From Acinetobacter sp. Marseille-Q1618 (GTDB taxonomy: Bacteria > Pseudomonadota > Gammaproteobacteria > Pseudomonadales > Moraxellaceae), in NCBI RefSeq assembly GCF_902809855.1, contig NZ_CADDWJ010000001.1, positions 1,426,001 to 1,490,000 on the forward strand: a stretch of 64,000 bases of DNA. The letters are read 5' to 3'. The translations under genes were made by a program, and so were the position numbers. This document shows positions 46,369 through 55,570 of the stretch, one piece after another. The notes below the pieces were generated by a model. That model ran no database searches and had not been told where the DNA came from. It was given only the letters and a program-made list of their open reading frames with translations. The stretch's first letter is position 1, and every line of letters starts with the position of its first letter.

Positions 46369-46920
46369 TTAACTATAGGACTTTCCCTGATGCTTTAACC
46401 AACCACTTATATGATGACCTTGTGGATCATGATGTGTCCAATGAATCACTCCACCTTGCTCGCTATATTCATATTCACCAAAAAACTCAACGGTATCGCC
46501 TTTTTGGAGTTGCTCGATTCTTGGTGCTAAATCAATATTATGCGCAACCAATACAGTTAAACCATTGTCCAATAACAAAATAAATTTCTGATGACGAGAG
46601 CCTTCATTATCATCTCTCAATATTGCTTTAACTTTACCTGAAGATTGTACTTGCACATTACTGAGTTTCCGCTCAAAAGACTTTTGAATAACCTCTAAAC
46701 CCTGTTGATTTTGGCTATTTTGCGTATTATCTACATGAGTATTATGTGAGTTTATTTGTGCTTGCTGTGCCGAAGCTTGATCGTCTTTTGACTCCGACTG
46801 TGTATTTTCTGAGTGAACGATCGCTGTTGTATTTTTATCTTGGTTTAAATCAATACCTAAATATGCAGCAATGATAACAATAATCGCTGCGCCGATACTC
46901 AGATTGGTCTTATTTGCCAT
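46369..46920 (-). CDS. DUF3465-domain protein with N-terminal anchor
   Basis: A 183-aa protein. A membrane segment (about 6-22) is followed by a Gln/Ser/Asn-rich, disordered linker (about 28-75). The C-terminal ~100 residues (VKAILRDDNEGSRHQKFILL, GDTVEFFGEYEYSEQGGVIHW, HHDPQGHHISGWLKH) match DUF3465, an OB-like domain of unknown function. It is probably periplasmic and membrane-tethered, and transcribed alone. Confidence 0.8.
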   Translation of the reverse strand: MANKTNLSIGAAIIVIIAAYLGIDLNQDKNTTAIVHSENTQSESKDDQASAQQAQINSHNTHVDNTQNSQNQQGLEVIQKSFERKLSNVQVQSSGKVKAILRDDNEGSRHQKFILLLDNGLTVLVAHNIDLAPRIEQLQKGDTVEFFGEYEYSEQGGVIHWTHHDPQGHHISGWLKHQGKSYS

Positions 46921-46987
46921 CTATAATCATTCTATGCTAAAAATAATGCCCAAATTATATAAACTTCCATAACAATGAGAAAGCCAA

Positions 46988-47593
46988 ATGAATGAACAAG
47001 AACAATTAACGACAGCATTTATAGAACTTTTTCCTACACTTAGCCCTACTGATTTTCCCAAAATAAATGCTCAATCTAGTAACAGTACATGGTTAATGGA
47101 TTGGCAATCCAATTACGAAGCGTCAAAACAGGTGATTGCAGCATGTGAGTTTTCAAATTTTGGTGGGTTATTAGAAGAAAAATTTAAAACTTTAAATGTT
47201 GTAACGTCATCACACTATGATGTTTCATATATTTTAAAAGACATTTTTAATTATATTGAAAAATTTGAAGATAATTCTGAGCATGAATTGGTTGACTTAA
47301 GTGAGTCAGAATATGATGCTTCATTCTATGACGATGATGAACTGAGTTTTGAAGAACAATATGCCATTGCGATGGATAATATTACATTTGATATTCTCCA
47401 GCATGATGTAAGTGTAATTGTTATCGAACACGGAGAAAGTTCTGCTTTTATTTTAAGTCAGGCTGCTTTTGAAGCTTTATCAAAATTAGAAAAATTATTA
47501 AAAACAACATATACCAACAGTGATGTAACACTTTATCATCATGAGTATAAACAAGATTATCAGTTTAGCTATCTACTCACCGACTTAGAATAA
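46988..47593 (+). CDS. Hypothetical acidic protein, 201 aa
   Basis: I recognise no family. It is a soluble, strongly acidic protein with a Glu/Asp-rich centre (residues ~95-125, including SESEYDASFYDDDELSFEEQ-like composition) and a mixed helix/strand C-terminus. It is divergent from the DUF3465 gene by 67 bases and convergent with tsf, sharing a bidirectional terminator with it. GAGAAAG precedes the ATG. Confidence 0.65.
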   Translation: MNEQEQLTTAFIELFPTLSPTDFPKINAQSSNSTWLMDWQSNYEASKQVIAACEFSNFGGLLEEKFKTLNVVTSSHYDVSYILKDIFNYIEKFEDNSEHELVDLSESEYDASFYDDDELSFEEQYAIAMDNITFDILQHDVSVIVIEHGESSAFILSQAAFEALSKLEKLLKTTYTNSDVTLYHHEYKQDYQFSYLLTDLE

Positions 47594-47600
47594 ACATATA

Positions 47601-47628
47601 AAAAACCCCTCAAAATCGAGGGGTTTTT
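47601..47628. terminator. Bidirectional terminator between the acidic protein gene and tsf
   Basis: AAAAACCCCTC / GAGGGGTTTTT stem with six-base loop. A and T runs flank both sides, so it can stop transcription from either strand. Confidence 0.9.
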
Positions 47629-47651
47629 ATAACTTTACTAAATAAGTAAAA

Positions 47652-48533
47652 TTATTGTGCCGCAGCAGCAGCTTGAGCAGCAGCAACTTCGTCAGCGAAG
47701 CTCATTTCTGCTTTTTTCTCAATACCTTCACCAACTTCGAAACGAACGAATTCAGTTACAGTTGTGCCTGTTGCTTTTAATACGTCAGCAACTTTCTTAT
47801 CGTTGTCGATTACGTACATTTGACGATCAAGTGCAACTTCGTTCAAGTATTTCTCAACAGAACCCGTTACCATTTTTTCAACGATGTTTGCTGGTTTACC
47901 AGATTCGATCGCTTTCGCTTCTGCAATTTCTTTCTCTTTTGCGATAAGATCAGCAGACACACCTTCAGCATTTACAGCAACTGGGTTGAACGCAGCAACG
48001 TGCATTGCCAAACCTTTACCAGTTTCAGCATCACCTGTGTAAGATACAACAACACCGATTTTTAAACCGTGTTTGTAAACTGCAAGGTTTTCACCTTCAA
48101 TAATTGTTGCACGACGAACTTGGATGTTTTCACCGATTTTTTGAACAAGCGCAATACGTGCTTCTTCAACAGTTGCACCATCTTCAAGTTTTAATTCAGC
48201 AATTTTAGCAGCATCAGTTTCGTTCGCAGCTAAAGCAGCAGCAGCAACTTTTGCAGAGAAACCAGCAAAGTTTTCGTCTTTTGCAACGAAGTCAGTTTGA
48301 CAGTTTACTTCTAAAAGAATCGCTTTGTTACCTTCTTGAACGATTGTGATCGCGCCATCAGCAGCAATGTTACCTGCTTTTTTAGCAGCTTTTGCTTGAC
48401 CTGATTTACGAAGATTATCAATCGCTAATTCGATGTCACCGTTTGCTTCTGTTAATGCTTTTTTGCATTCCATCATCGCAAGACCAGTACGGTCACGTAA
48501 TTCTTTTACCATGCTCGCAGTAACTGCAGTCAT
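47652..48533 (-). CDS. tsf: Elongation factor Ts
   Basis: A 293-aa nucleotide exchange factor for EF-Tu. The N-terminal UBA-like module contains [19 protein letters not shown], the core has [12 protein letters not shown], and a dimerisation-domain region follows. The C-terminus is Ala-rich. It is downstream of rpsB, with a terminator/attenuator in the 143-base gap, so part of its expression depends on read-through from rpsB or its own promoter. Confidence 0.97.
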   Translation of the reverse strand: MTAVTASMVKELRDRTGLAMMECKKALTEANGDIELAIDNLRKSGQAKAAKKAGNIAADGAITIVQEGNKAILLEVNCQTDFVAKDENFAGFSAKVAAAALAANETDAAKIAELKLEDGATVEEARIALVQKIGENIQVRRATIIEGENLAVYKHGLKIGVVVSYTGDAETGKGLAMHVAAFNPVAVNAEGVSADLIAKEKEIAEAKAIESGKPANIVEKMVTGSVEKYLNEVALDRQMYVIDNDKKVADVLKATGTTVTEFVRFEVGEGIEKKAEMSFADEVAAAQAAAAAQ

Positions 48534-48575
48534 GTTGTTCTCCTAAATTCGGTAGAGATATGAATTCTTTTAACA

Positions 48576-48608
48576 AAAACGGCCCAAACATTGAATCTGG
48601 GCCGTTTT
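48576..48608 (-). terminator. rpsB-tsf intergenic terminator or attenuator
   Basis: On the minus strand a 10-bp stem AAAACGGCCC / GGGCCGTTTT with a 13-base loop is followed by T-rich sequence. It lies between co-directional rpsB and tsf, so it probably sets their expression ratio. Confidence 0.85.
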
Positions 48609-48676
48609 GCTTTCTCGACGCTTAATTTGCCACCATTACATGTCGCAAAAATGACAAGCATGCGTCAATAAACGCA

Positions 48677-49426
48677 TTAAGCCTCAGGAGCTTCTTTCGC
48701 TTCTTCGCCTTTTGCTTGTGCATTCGCTTGAGTTTGAGCGTATTCTTTACCAGCAATAATCGCATCAGCCATTGCAGAAGCATAAAGAGTTACAGCACGG
48801 ATCGCATCATCATTACCAGGAATAACGAAATCAACGTTATCTGGGTTAGAATTTGTATCAACGATACCGATTACAGGAATACCAAGGTTCTTAGCTTCTT
48901 TGATTGCAATCGCTTCGTGATCAACGTCAATGATGAACAATGCGTCAGGTAAACCACCCATGTTCTTAACACCGCCAAGACCACGTTCAAGTTTTTCCAT
49001 TTCACGAGTACGTTCTAAAGCTTCACGTTTAGTCAGCTTAGCAAAAGTACCGTCAGTAGATTGAGTTTGAAGATCTTTTAAACGGTTGATTGACTGACGA
49101 AGAGTTTTCCAGTTAGTCAACATACCACCCAACCAACGGTGATCTACATAAGGTTGACCAGCGCGTTGAGCTTGTTCACGGATGATGTTAGAAGCAGCAC
49201 GTTTAGTACCAACGAATAATACTTTGTTCTTTTTGCTTGCTAAGTTGTTAACGAAGTTCAAAGCATCGTTTAACGCAGGAACAGTATGCTCAAGGTTGAT
49301 GATGTGAATTTTGTTACGCGCACCAAAAATGTATTGACGCATTTTTGGATTCCAGAAGCGAGTTTGGTGACCAAAGTGTGCGCCAGCTTGTAAAAGGTCG
49401 CGCATGCTTACGTTGTAATCTGCCAT
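48677..49426 (-). CDS. rpsB: 30S ribosomal protein S2
   Basis: A 249-aa protein of the small subunit. From the ATG at 49426 it begins [20 protein letters not shown]. Signatures include [31 protein letters not shown] and [15 protein letters not shown], then [16 protein letters not shown] 21-codon in-frame upstream extension reaches into the leader RNA and is not the start. AAGGTAAAG precedes the chosen ATG. Confidence 0.97.
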   Translation of the reverse strand: MADYNVSMRDLLQAGAHFGHQTRFWNPKMRQYIFGARNKIHIINLEHTVPALNDALNFVNNLASKKNKVLFVGTKRAASNIIREQAQRAGQPYVDHRWLGGMLTNWKTLRQSINRLKDLQTQSTDGTFAKLTKREALERTREMEKLERGLGGVKNMGGLPDALFIIDVDHEAIAIKEAKNLGIPVIGIVDTNSNPDNVDFVIPGNDDAIRAVTLYASAMADAIIAGKEYAQTQANAQAKGEEAKEAPEA

Positions 49427-49440
49427 TTTCTTTACCTTAA

Positions 49441-49520
49441 AGTTTGGGTTAGGCCTCCATATGTCCGCATTCTCCACCCTAACGGGCACCCAGAGTAATG
49501 TGTCGACATATGTGCGGATT
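49441..49520 (-). promoter_or_regulatory. Structured rpsB leader, candidate S2 autoregulatory element
   Basis: Just upstream of rpsB the minus strand contains TCCGCA and TGCGGA about 43 bases apart, each next to a CATATG. A GC-rich internal hairpin (GGGTGCCC, CCC-GTTA-GGG) lies between. This is consistent with the leader of gammaproteobacterial rpsB that S2 binds to repress its own operon. The identity as the Rfam S2 leader is inferred, not verified. Confidence 0.5.
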
Positions 49521-49644
49521 TTTAAATTACCCTAATTAATTTTCTCGTTTGGCTTTCAATAAGAAAGTAACGAAAAGCATTTGATAATTTGGGCGGCTAT
49601 TTATACCATAGTCACACACAAATTTCCAAAAGTTTTTAAAGATC

Positions 49645-50472
49645 ATGAACAGTACTTACGAAGCTCCCCGTCGATTAATCAAAACTCAAGATGAAATTGA
49701 GAAAATGCGTGTGGCGGGAAGACTGGCGGCAGAAGGTTTGGATATGATCAAACCGCATATTAAACCAGGGGTTTCTACACTTGAGTTAGATACGATTTGT
49801 CACGATTATATTGTCAATAAACAAGATGCGATTCCTGCTTGCTTAGGCTATGGTGCAGCACCTGGTCGCCCTGCGTTTCAACATGTGATTTGTACTTCTG
49901 TGAATCATGTGGTGTGTCACGGTATTCCTTCAGAAGCAAAGATTTTGAAAAAAGGCGATATTTTAAATATTGACGTAACCGTGATTAAAGATGGTTATCA
50001 TGGCGACACCAACATGATGTATATCGTGGGCGGTGAAACCTCTATTTTGGCTGATCGCTTATGTAAAGTGGCACAAGAAGCCATGTATAAAGGGATGGAA
50101 ACTGTCAAACCTGGTTCAACGATTGGTGATATCGGTCATGCGATTCAAAAATATGTTGAGTCTGAACGTTTTGGTGTAGTCCGTGAATATTGTGGTCATG
50201 GCATTGGTACGGTTTTTCATGATGAACCACAAGTTTTACATTATGGTCAAGCCAACTCAGGCATGGTTTTAGAAGAAGGCATGACCTTTACCATTGAACC
50301 AATGGTTAATGCGGGCGACTGGAAAACCAAACTACTCGGTGATAAATGGACGGTTGTGACCAAAGATCACAGCTTATCTGCACAGTATGAACATACGATT
50401 TTAGTCACAAAAACTGGAATTGAAGTTTTAACAGCGCGCCCTGAAGAAGATTTATCTCGTTTTAATGCATAA
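49645..50472 (+). CDS. map: Methionine aminopeptidase, type I
   Basis: A 275-aa metalloprotease that removes the initiator Met. The pita-bread fold metal ligands appear in NIDVTVIKDGYHGDTN (two Asp), CGHGIG (His), FTIEPMVN (Glu) and YEHTILVT (Glu). The substrate-side His is in VNHVVCHGIP. It is divergent from rpsB with the common gammaproteobacterial order map / rpsB-tsf. Confidence 0.97.
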   Translation: MNSTYEAPRRLIKTQDEIEKMRVAGRLAAEGLDMIKPHIKPGVSTLELDTICHDYIVNKQDAIPACLGYGAAPGRPAFQHVICTSVNHVVCHGIPSEAKILKKGDILNIDVTVIKDGYHGDTNMMYIVGGETSILADRLCKVAQEAMYKGMETVKPGSTIGDIGHAIQKYVESERFGVVREYCGHGIGTVFHDEPQVLHYGQANSGMVLEEGMTFTIEPMVNAGDWKTKLLGDKWTVVTKDHSLSAQYEHTILVTKTGIEVLTARPEEDLSRFNA

Positions 50473-50520
50473 TTTCAGTACAAAAATTGTCATTGACTGA
50501 TTTTTTGAGTGTAATAGTAG

Positions 50521-50548
50521 AAAAGGTCACTTTTGAGTGACCTTTTTT
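50521..50548 (+). terminator. map terminator
   Basis: AAAAGGTCACT / AGTGACCTTTT stem with TTTG loop and T tract. Confidence 0.92.
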
Positions 50549-50620
50549 ATTGCTTAGATTTTTTGATGCTATTTAATAATCTATTTTTCAAAATATTAGA
50601 AAAATAATCATGTGATTTTT

Positions 50621-50654
50621 ACAATGTAATTTAACTGTAACATACTTACATTGT
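50621..50654. promoter_or_regulatory. Spaced 9-bp dyad upstream of the OmpW-like gene
   Basis: ACAATGTAA (50621-50629) and TTACATTGT (50646-50654) are perfect inverted copies 16 bases apart, with an extra TGTAAC between them. This could be a two-site operator for the porin gene, 155 bases upstream of its start. The rest of the 336-base gap is AT-rich and otherwise empty. Confidence 0.4.
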
Positions 50655-50808
50655 CATTAAATAAACCAAGCGATACATAAATAAAATATTAAAACTAAAA
50701 CATTCATTAAATAAAGTCCTTGTGAAATGCAACATTCTTCTGGCTCAAAAAAACCAAATAATGAAGCCGAATAAAAATGAGCAACACAGCGGACATGGAG
50801 TCCATTTT

Positions 50809-51888
50809 ATGAAAAAAGCGCTTTTATGTTTGATTAGCAGCATTCCTCTTATCTCAACATGGTCTTATGCAGAATCTCCATATTTTAGTTTCAAAGATGG
50901 TGATGGTTTTAAACGTTTTTCGATTTCAGTGGGTGCTTTACATGTTATGCCACAAGGCAAAGCCCAGCCCATTGCTGTAAATACAGCTATCAAAGAAGGT
51001 GAAAAATCTAAAGTTGGTGATATTTCGATTGATTCTGTCAAAAAGAATATGGATCCTAATATGGATCCGAACCTGTCATCGACCTTTGTGAATTTTTTAG
51101 ATGGTTTAGGCGTAGATACTTTATCAGGAGCGCTCAGTGGTACGGCTGAAATCAATGGTCTAAGCCAATGGGAGAATGCAGGTACAGGTTTAGAAGCGGA
51201 TGACATTACCACTTTAGGTTTAATGACCAATTATTTTTTCACTGATCATATTTCCCTCGAAGTCAAAGCAGGTATTCCGCCAAAAGTTGATATTCAAGGT
51301 AAAGGGAAAATTTATGCACCTTTTGAAGCATCAGCTACACCTGAGGTGATTGGCATTCCCCTTCCACAAATTGATATGAAAAATAATTTACTCATCACTG
51401 ACTTGGAAAAGCATGGTGGCGCTGTTGCTGAAGCACGTGCTTGGACGCCAGCTGCGGAACTGCAATATCACTTTGGTAAAACAGGTGTAAATAAATTCCG
51501 CCCATATGTCGGTGTAGGTTTGATGTATGCCTATTTTAATGAGTTAGAGATGAACCCAAGCCTAGAAAAAGACTTGGTCAATGCAGGTCATATGATCGCC
51601 AATATCAAACAAGGTCAAGCAGGTGCCGCGCTTGATGGTAAAGTAAGTGCTGCAAAACCCGAAGTAAGTTTAGATGCAGATGATGTGATTGCACCTGTAG
51701 CTACTGTTGGTTTTACTTATGATTTTAATGATCGTTGGTTTGCGGTAGGCTCTGTCAGCTATGCACAACTCACGGGTGAAGCAAATATTACCGTCAAAGA
51801 TCAGAAGTTAGGTGAACTTATCAATGCCAAAACCGATATCGAAATTAATCCTATTTTGGGTTATGCAGGTGTAGGCTATCGTTTCTAA
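50809..51888 (+). CDS. Large OmpW-family outer-membrane protein
   Basis: From the ATG at 50809 (GGAG eight bases upstream) the protein is 359 aa with a signal peptide MKKALLCLISSIPLISTWSYA. The C-terminal half carries OmpW beta-barrel features (RPYVGVGLMYAYFNE, TVGFTYDFNDRWFAVGSVSY) and ends in GYAGVGYRF with the terminal Phe needed for Bam insertion. Typical OmpW is about 200 aa. The additional 150 residues lie mainly at 45-110 and in the loop near 245-285, so extracellular loops or a plug are enlarged. OmpW-type proteins are narrow hydrophobic-solute channels. A 9-base direct repeat (ATGGATCC) gives the MDPNMDPN stutter near residue 81. Confidence 0.85.
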   Translation: MKKALLCLISSIPLISTWSYAESPYFSFKDGDGFKRFSISVGALHVMPQGKAQPIAVNTAIKEGEKSKVGDISIDSVKKNMDPNMDPNLSSTFVNFLDGLGVDTLSGALSGTAEINGLSQWENAGTGLEADDITTLGLMTNYFFTDHISLEVKAGIPPKVDIQGKGKIYAPFEASATPEVIGIPLPQIDMKNNLLITDLEKHGGAVAEARAWTPAAELQYHFGKTGVNKFRPYVGVGLMYAYFNELEMNPSLEKDLVNAGHMIANIKQGQAGAALDGKVSAAKPEVSLDADDVIAPVATVGFTYDFNDRWFAVGSVSYAQLTGEANITVKDQKLGELINAKTDIEINPILGYAGVGYRF

Positions 51889-51914
51889 ATGATAAGTAAC
51901 TGTTTTATATTTTT

Positions 51915-51949
51915 TTACCTATATTTAGAGCATAAAATATAGGTAATTT
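51915..51949 (+). terminator. Terminator after the OmpW-like gene
   Basis: 12-bp stem TTACCTATATTT / AAATATAGGTAA with eight-base loop, followed by only three Ts. Confidence 0.6.
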
Positions 51950-52122
51950 CCCTATCCAATTTTTCTTCCCAATATTGTATTAAACCTAGCAAAAATTATA
52001 GAGATCATCTCATTTTGCATCTGACCAAATAACTTTATTTTATTGATTGATAAATTTTAATTCTATCGTCTTCATCAAGTGAATCCTATACAATTTCCAC
52101 AGCAAAAGACAATGGATGTTGT

Positions 52123-53349
52123 ATGACGAACTCACTTGATGAAACCAGATTTTCCAAACCTTTAATTTACATGCTCATTGGGAGTGCCTTTATTTTGGCG
52201 CTTTCATTGGGTGTACGCCATGGATTTGGGTTGTATTTAGTCCCGATGAGCCACGAATTTAACTGGAATCATCAAGTTTTTAGCCTTGCGATTGCCATGC
52301 AAAATTTACTGTGGGGCGCAGTACAACCCTTTACGGGCGCTTTGGCTGATAAATACGGCAGTAAAATTGTGGTTGCTGTCGGTGGCGTTTTATATACCAT
52401 TGGTCTGTTGCTGATGTCAGTAAGTTCCGAAGCATGGTTGCTAGATTTAAGTGCTGGATTGATTATTGGTATGGCACTGTCAGCCACTTCTTTTTCAGTA
52501 TTACTGTCTGCTGTCGGTCGTGCAGCACATCCGAGTAAACGTGGTATGGCTATGGGTATCGCCAGTGCTGCGGGGTCATTTGGGCAATTCATCATGCTAC
52601 CGACCACATTGTTATTGATTAAAAATATGGGTTGGTCATCTGCGTTGGTGATTAGTGCGATTCTGATTGCCTTAATTGTCCCTTTGGCATGGATGCTCAA
52701 AGCACCGATGTATTCTGTGCCTGCTGCAATTTCAAAAATCACTCAGCCTACTTTGAGTTTTAAACAAATTTTAAAAATTGCGTTTTCACATAAACCTTTT
52801 CTATTTTTAGCTTTAGGCTTTTTTGTTTGTGGTTTCCAAGTTGTATTTTTAGGGATTCATTTACCCGGTTATCTTGTTGATCATGGTTTTGATGCCTCAA
52901 ATGGCACAGTTTTCTTGGCTTTAGTGGGACTATTTAATATCGTAGGAACCTATACAGCGGGTATTCTTGGCGATAAATTTTCTAAACCCCACTTACTGAT
53001 GTGGCTCTATGGCTTACGTGGTATCGCCATTGTGGCATTTTTAATGTTGCCTTTAAGTGTTTGGACTATTTATAGCTTCGGAATCGTGATGGGGTTATTA
53101 TGGTTATCAACTGTCCCATTGACCAATGGTATTGTCGCAAATATGTTTGGAGTAAAATACCTCACCATGCTCAGTGGAATCGTATTCTTTACTCATCAGG
53201 TTGGCTCATTTTTTGGGGGTTGGTTAGGCGGATTAAATCATGATCTAACAGGTAATTATAATCTGATTTGGGCATGTTCAATTGCACTTAGTCTGTTTGG
53301 TGTACTTGTCCATTTCTTTGTCAATGAGGAAACAATTGTTGATGACTAA
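52123..53349 (+). CDS. MFS transporter
   Basis: A 408-aa, 12-helix major facilitator permease. The loop 2-3 signature GALADKYGSKIVVAVGG is the MFS motif A variant, and a second copy is in GILGDKFSKPHLLMW between helices 8 and 9. The N-terminus SLGVRHGFGLYLVPMSHEF resembles the oxalate/formate-type or monocarboxylate group. The substrate is unknown. A tiny membrane protein gene overlaps its stop codon. Confidence 0.9.
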   Translation: MTNSLDETRFSKPLIYMLIGSAFILALSLGVRHGFGLYLVPMSHEFNWNHQVFSLAIAMQNLLWGAVQPFTGALADKYGSKIVVAVGGVLYTIGLLLMSVSSEAWLLDLSAGLIIGMALSATSFSVLLSAVGRAAHPSKRGMAMGIASAAGSFGQFIMLPTTLLLIKNMGWSSALVISAILIALIVPLAWMLKAPMYSVPAAISKITQPTLSFKQILKIAFSHKPFLFLALGFFVCGFQVVFLGIHLPGYLVDHGFDASNGTVFLALVGLFNIVGTYTAGILGDKFSKPHLLMWLYGLRGIAIVAFLMLPLSVWTIYSFGIVMGLLWLSTVPLTNGIVANMFGVKYLTMLSGIVFFTHQVGSFFGGWLGGLNHDLTGNYNLIWACSIALSLFGVLVHFFVNEETIVDD

Positions 53350-53476
53350 CTCATTTTCATGGTTAAAATTGAGCATTATGTTGGGGCTTATTTTTTTATT
53401 TGCCCTTTCCGCCTTGCTATGGTTAAGCACACCTGAACTGTTTGAATATTTTAATATGGCATTTTGTGCGCATTAA
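53342..53476 (+). CDS. Small single-helix membrane protein, 44 aa
   Basis: The ATG overlaps the last eight bases of the MFS gene, and GAGGAA lies about ten bases upstream. The product begins MTNSFSWLKLSIMLGL and is one long hydrophobic helix with a short tail (LFEYFNMAFCAH). The overlap suggests coupled translation, and the protein may assist the transporter. The size makes it uncertain. Confidence 0.5.
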   Translation: MTNSFSWLKLSIMLGLIFLFALSALLWLSTPELFEYFNMAFCAH

Positions 53477-53547
53477 AAATAGTTAATACACAAAGTAAGT
53501 AAACTGCAGTCTGGCATGCTTTAGCTACAATGAATCTGCTGAACGCA

Positions 53548-54459
53548 TTAACTATCTATTTTTAATGCCTTAAATGAACTTAATAAATGTTCTAAAACCT
53601 CTCTCACCGCAGGTAACATTCCTTGACGAGAAGTATAAGCAATATAAATCACCCCCTTAGGTAAATGCCATTCAGGTAATAATTCGATCAAAGCACCTTG
53701 CTTTAACTCTTCATGTACAAACACACGTGGCAGTGATGCAATACCAATGCCTTTTAAAACGGCTGCTTTCATGGCAGTAAAATTATCTGTTTTTAATCTT
53801 GGTTGAAATTCAATGTCATGAAAAATATTAGGTTCATCACACTTTTGAAATGTCCACATCGCTTTTGGAGAATGAAAACCGATACTTGGCAATGCCTCTA
53901 ATTGTTCTAATGTGGTGGGGATCGCAGCATGATCAAACAAACGAGGATGTCCAACCAAAACATGTTCCCATGCGTCTAATTCACGCATGATCAAATCACT
54001 ATCATCCAAACGTGTATTGCGTACTCGAATCGCAAGATCAATCCCCTCTTCGATCAAATCTACACGGCGATTGGTTGCGAGCAAATCTATTCGGACATTG
54101 GCATATTTTTGCATAAAATCTACAATCATTTGTCCTACAGGCATTTCAACTAGAGCCACTGGACAGGAAATACGTATCAAACCTGTCGGTTCATCTGAAA
54201 GCGTACTTTGGATAAAGTTTTCAGCACTATTTACGTCTTCTAAAATTTTTAGACAATATTCATAAAACTGCTGCCCAACCTCAGTGACCGTAAATTTTCG
54301 GGTATTGCGTTGGATCAAACGAACATTTAAACGTGTTTCTAATTCTGAAATACGTCTGGATAATTTTGATTTTGTAATCCCCAATGTTTCACTTGCTTTG
54401 GTAAATCCTTGATATTTAACCACTTGAACAAAATAATAATAGTCATTGAGATTGTGCAT
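53548..54459 (-). CDS. LysR-family transcriptional regulator
   Basis: From the ATG at 54459 the protein is 303 aa. The winged-helix DNA-binding region (1-60) contains FTKASETLGITKSKLSRRIS, and the inducer domain of the LysR type 2 periplasmic-binding fold follows. Longer in-frame readings upstream run over the pirin gene and are rejected. It is divergent from the pirin gene by about 107 bases, the usual LysR layout, so it probably controls that gene and itself. Confidence 0.92.
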   Translation of the reverse strand: MHNLNDYYYFVQVVKYQGFTKASETLGITKSKLSRRISELETRLNVRLIQRNTRKFTVTEVGQQFYEYCLKILEDVNSAENFIQSTLSDEPTGLIRISCPVALVEMPVGQMIVDFMQKYANVRIDLLATNRRVDLIEEGIDLAIRVRNTRLDDSDLIMRELDAWEHVLVGHPRLFDHAAIPTTLEQLEALPSIGFHSPKAMWTFQKCDEPNIFHDIEFQPRLKTDNFTAMKAAVLKGIGIASLPRVFVHEELKQGALIELLPEWHLPKGVIYIAYTSRQGMLPAVREVLEHLLSSFKALKIDS

Positions 54460-54565
54460 TATTGTTCCATAAATAGAAAAATCTGTTGTTTTTTCCGCAC
54501 TGTAATCCTGCTCTTGCACCTCAATAATCATGATTAAGCGAAATAAACAATTTAAGGATTTTACA

Positions 54566-55429
54566 GTGAAAAGTATTGAAAAAGTATACACCAGTAACCG
54601 CAGTAATTGGGTGGGAGATGGTTTTCCAACAAACTCTATGTTACCTATGCATGAAATTGGCAATGCGACCAGTCCATTGATCGTCATGGGCTATACTGAA
54701 AGCTATCCCTTTACGCCGACAGAACATCAGCGTGGTGTCGGTATGCATCCGCATCGTGGTTTTGAAACAGTGACGATTGTTTATGAGGGTGAACTCGAAC
54801 ATCATGATTCAAAAGGCAATCACGGTAAAATTGGCAAAAATGAAGTGCAGTGGATGACGGCTGGTCGAGGCATCATGCATGAAGAACATCATTCCAAAGC
54901 ATTTGCTCGTTCAGGTGGTCATTTGGACATGATTCAACTTTGGGTCAACTTGCCAAGCCATGCCAAAATGACTGAGCCACGTTATCAGGAATTAACCGAA
55001 GCCAATATTCCAGAAGTTGAGTTAGATCAACAGCAAGGTATTGTCCGAGTGATTTCGGGACACTATGTACAAGGTCAACGTACAGTAAAAGGTCCAGCCC
55101 AAACCTTTAGCCCGATAAACTTATTGGATATTCGTTTAAATCAAGATGCGAAACTCAATTTTGAGCTAAATCCAACATGGAATAACATCATCTTTGTATT
55201 AAGTGGAGAGGTAAAAATAGATGGTCAGATTTTCCATAATCTACAAACGGTTTATCTGAGTCATGCTATTGATCAGATTGAAATTGAATGTTTGCAAGAT
55301 GCTAAATTATTAATGATGAATGGTGAACCTTTGAATGAGCCGATCGTGGCACATGGTCCATTTGTGATGAATACTGAGGCGGAAATTCAACAAGCATTTA
55401 TTGATTTTCAAAATGGTCAATTTGCATAA
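54566..55429 (+). CDS. Pirin-family protein
   Basis: A 287-aa bicupin. The N-terminal cupin metal site is HPHRGFETVTIVYEG with the downstream WMTAGRGIMHEE (His/His/His/Glu set), and a C-terminal cupin lies at about 165-285. Bacterial pirins are quercetinase-like or redox/metal-sensing regulators; the role here is unknown. I chose the GTG at 54566, with AAGGA seven bases upstream, rather than an in-frame ATG at 54530 with no ribosome-binding site. Divergent LysR gene upstream. Confidence 0.85.
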   Translation: MKSIEKVYTSNRSNWVGDGFPTNSMLPMHEIGNATSPLIVMGYTESYPFTPTEHQRGVGMHPHRGFETVTIVYEGELEHHDSKGNHGKIGKNEVQWMTAGRGIMHEEHHSKAFARSGGHLDMIQLWVNLPSHAKMTEPRYQELTEANIPEVELDQQQGIVRVISGHYVQGQRTVKGPAQTFSPINLLDIRLNQDAKLNFELNPTWNNIIFVLSGEVKIDGQIFHNLQTVYLSHAIDQIEIECLQDAKLLMMNGEPLNEPIVAHGPFVMNTEAEIQQAFIDFQNGQFA

Positions 55430-55442
55430 GCAGTTAACATCT

Positions 55443-55533
55443 GATGTTATACCATAACATCGGGTAACATCATCGAAACATACAAGATGTTTATGATTTA
55501 ACCCGTATGGGCTTTAAAACTCATGCGGGTTAA
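55443..55533. repeat. Two stacked hairpins after the pirin gene
   Basis: GATGTTAT-ACC-ATAACATC (55443-55461) and TTAACCCGTATG / CATGCGGGTTAA (55498-55533, one G-T pair) lie between convergent genes. GTAACATC recurs at 55464-55471. Neither is followed by a proper T run, so they are possibly a repeat element or weak terminators. Confidence 0.45.
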
Positions 55534-55570
55534 GTTCAAGTCTAAACGTTTGGGGATTTAAATATTTTGC

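Noticed and set aside
52272..52742. 156-aa open frame on the minus strand
   Set aside because: It lies wholly inside the MFS transporter gene, has the composition of a shadow frame and has no ribosome-binding site.
54460..54687. N-terminal extension of the LysR regulator to 379 aa
   Set aside because: The extra 76 residues run over the divergent promoter and the pirin gene; the helix-turn-helix begins right after the Met at 54459.
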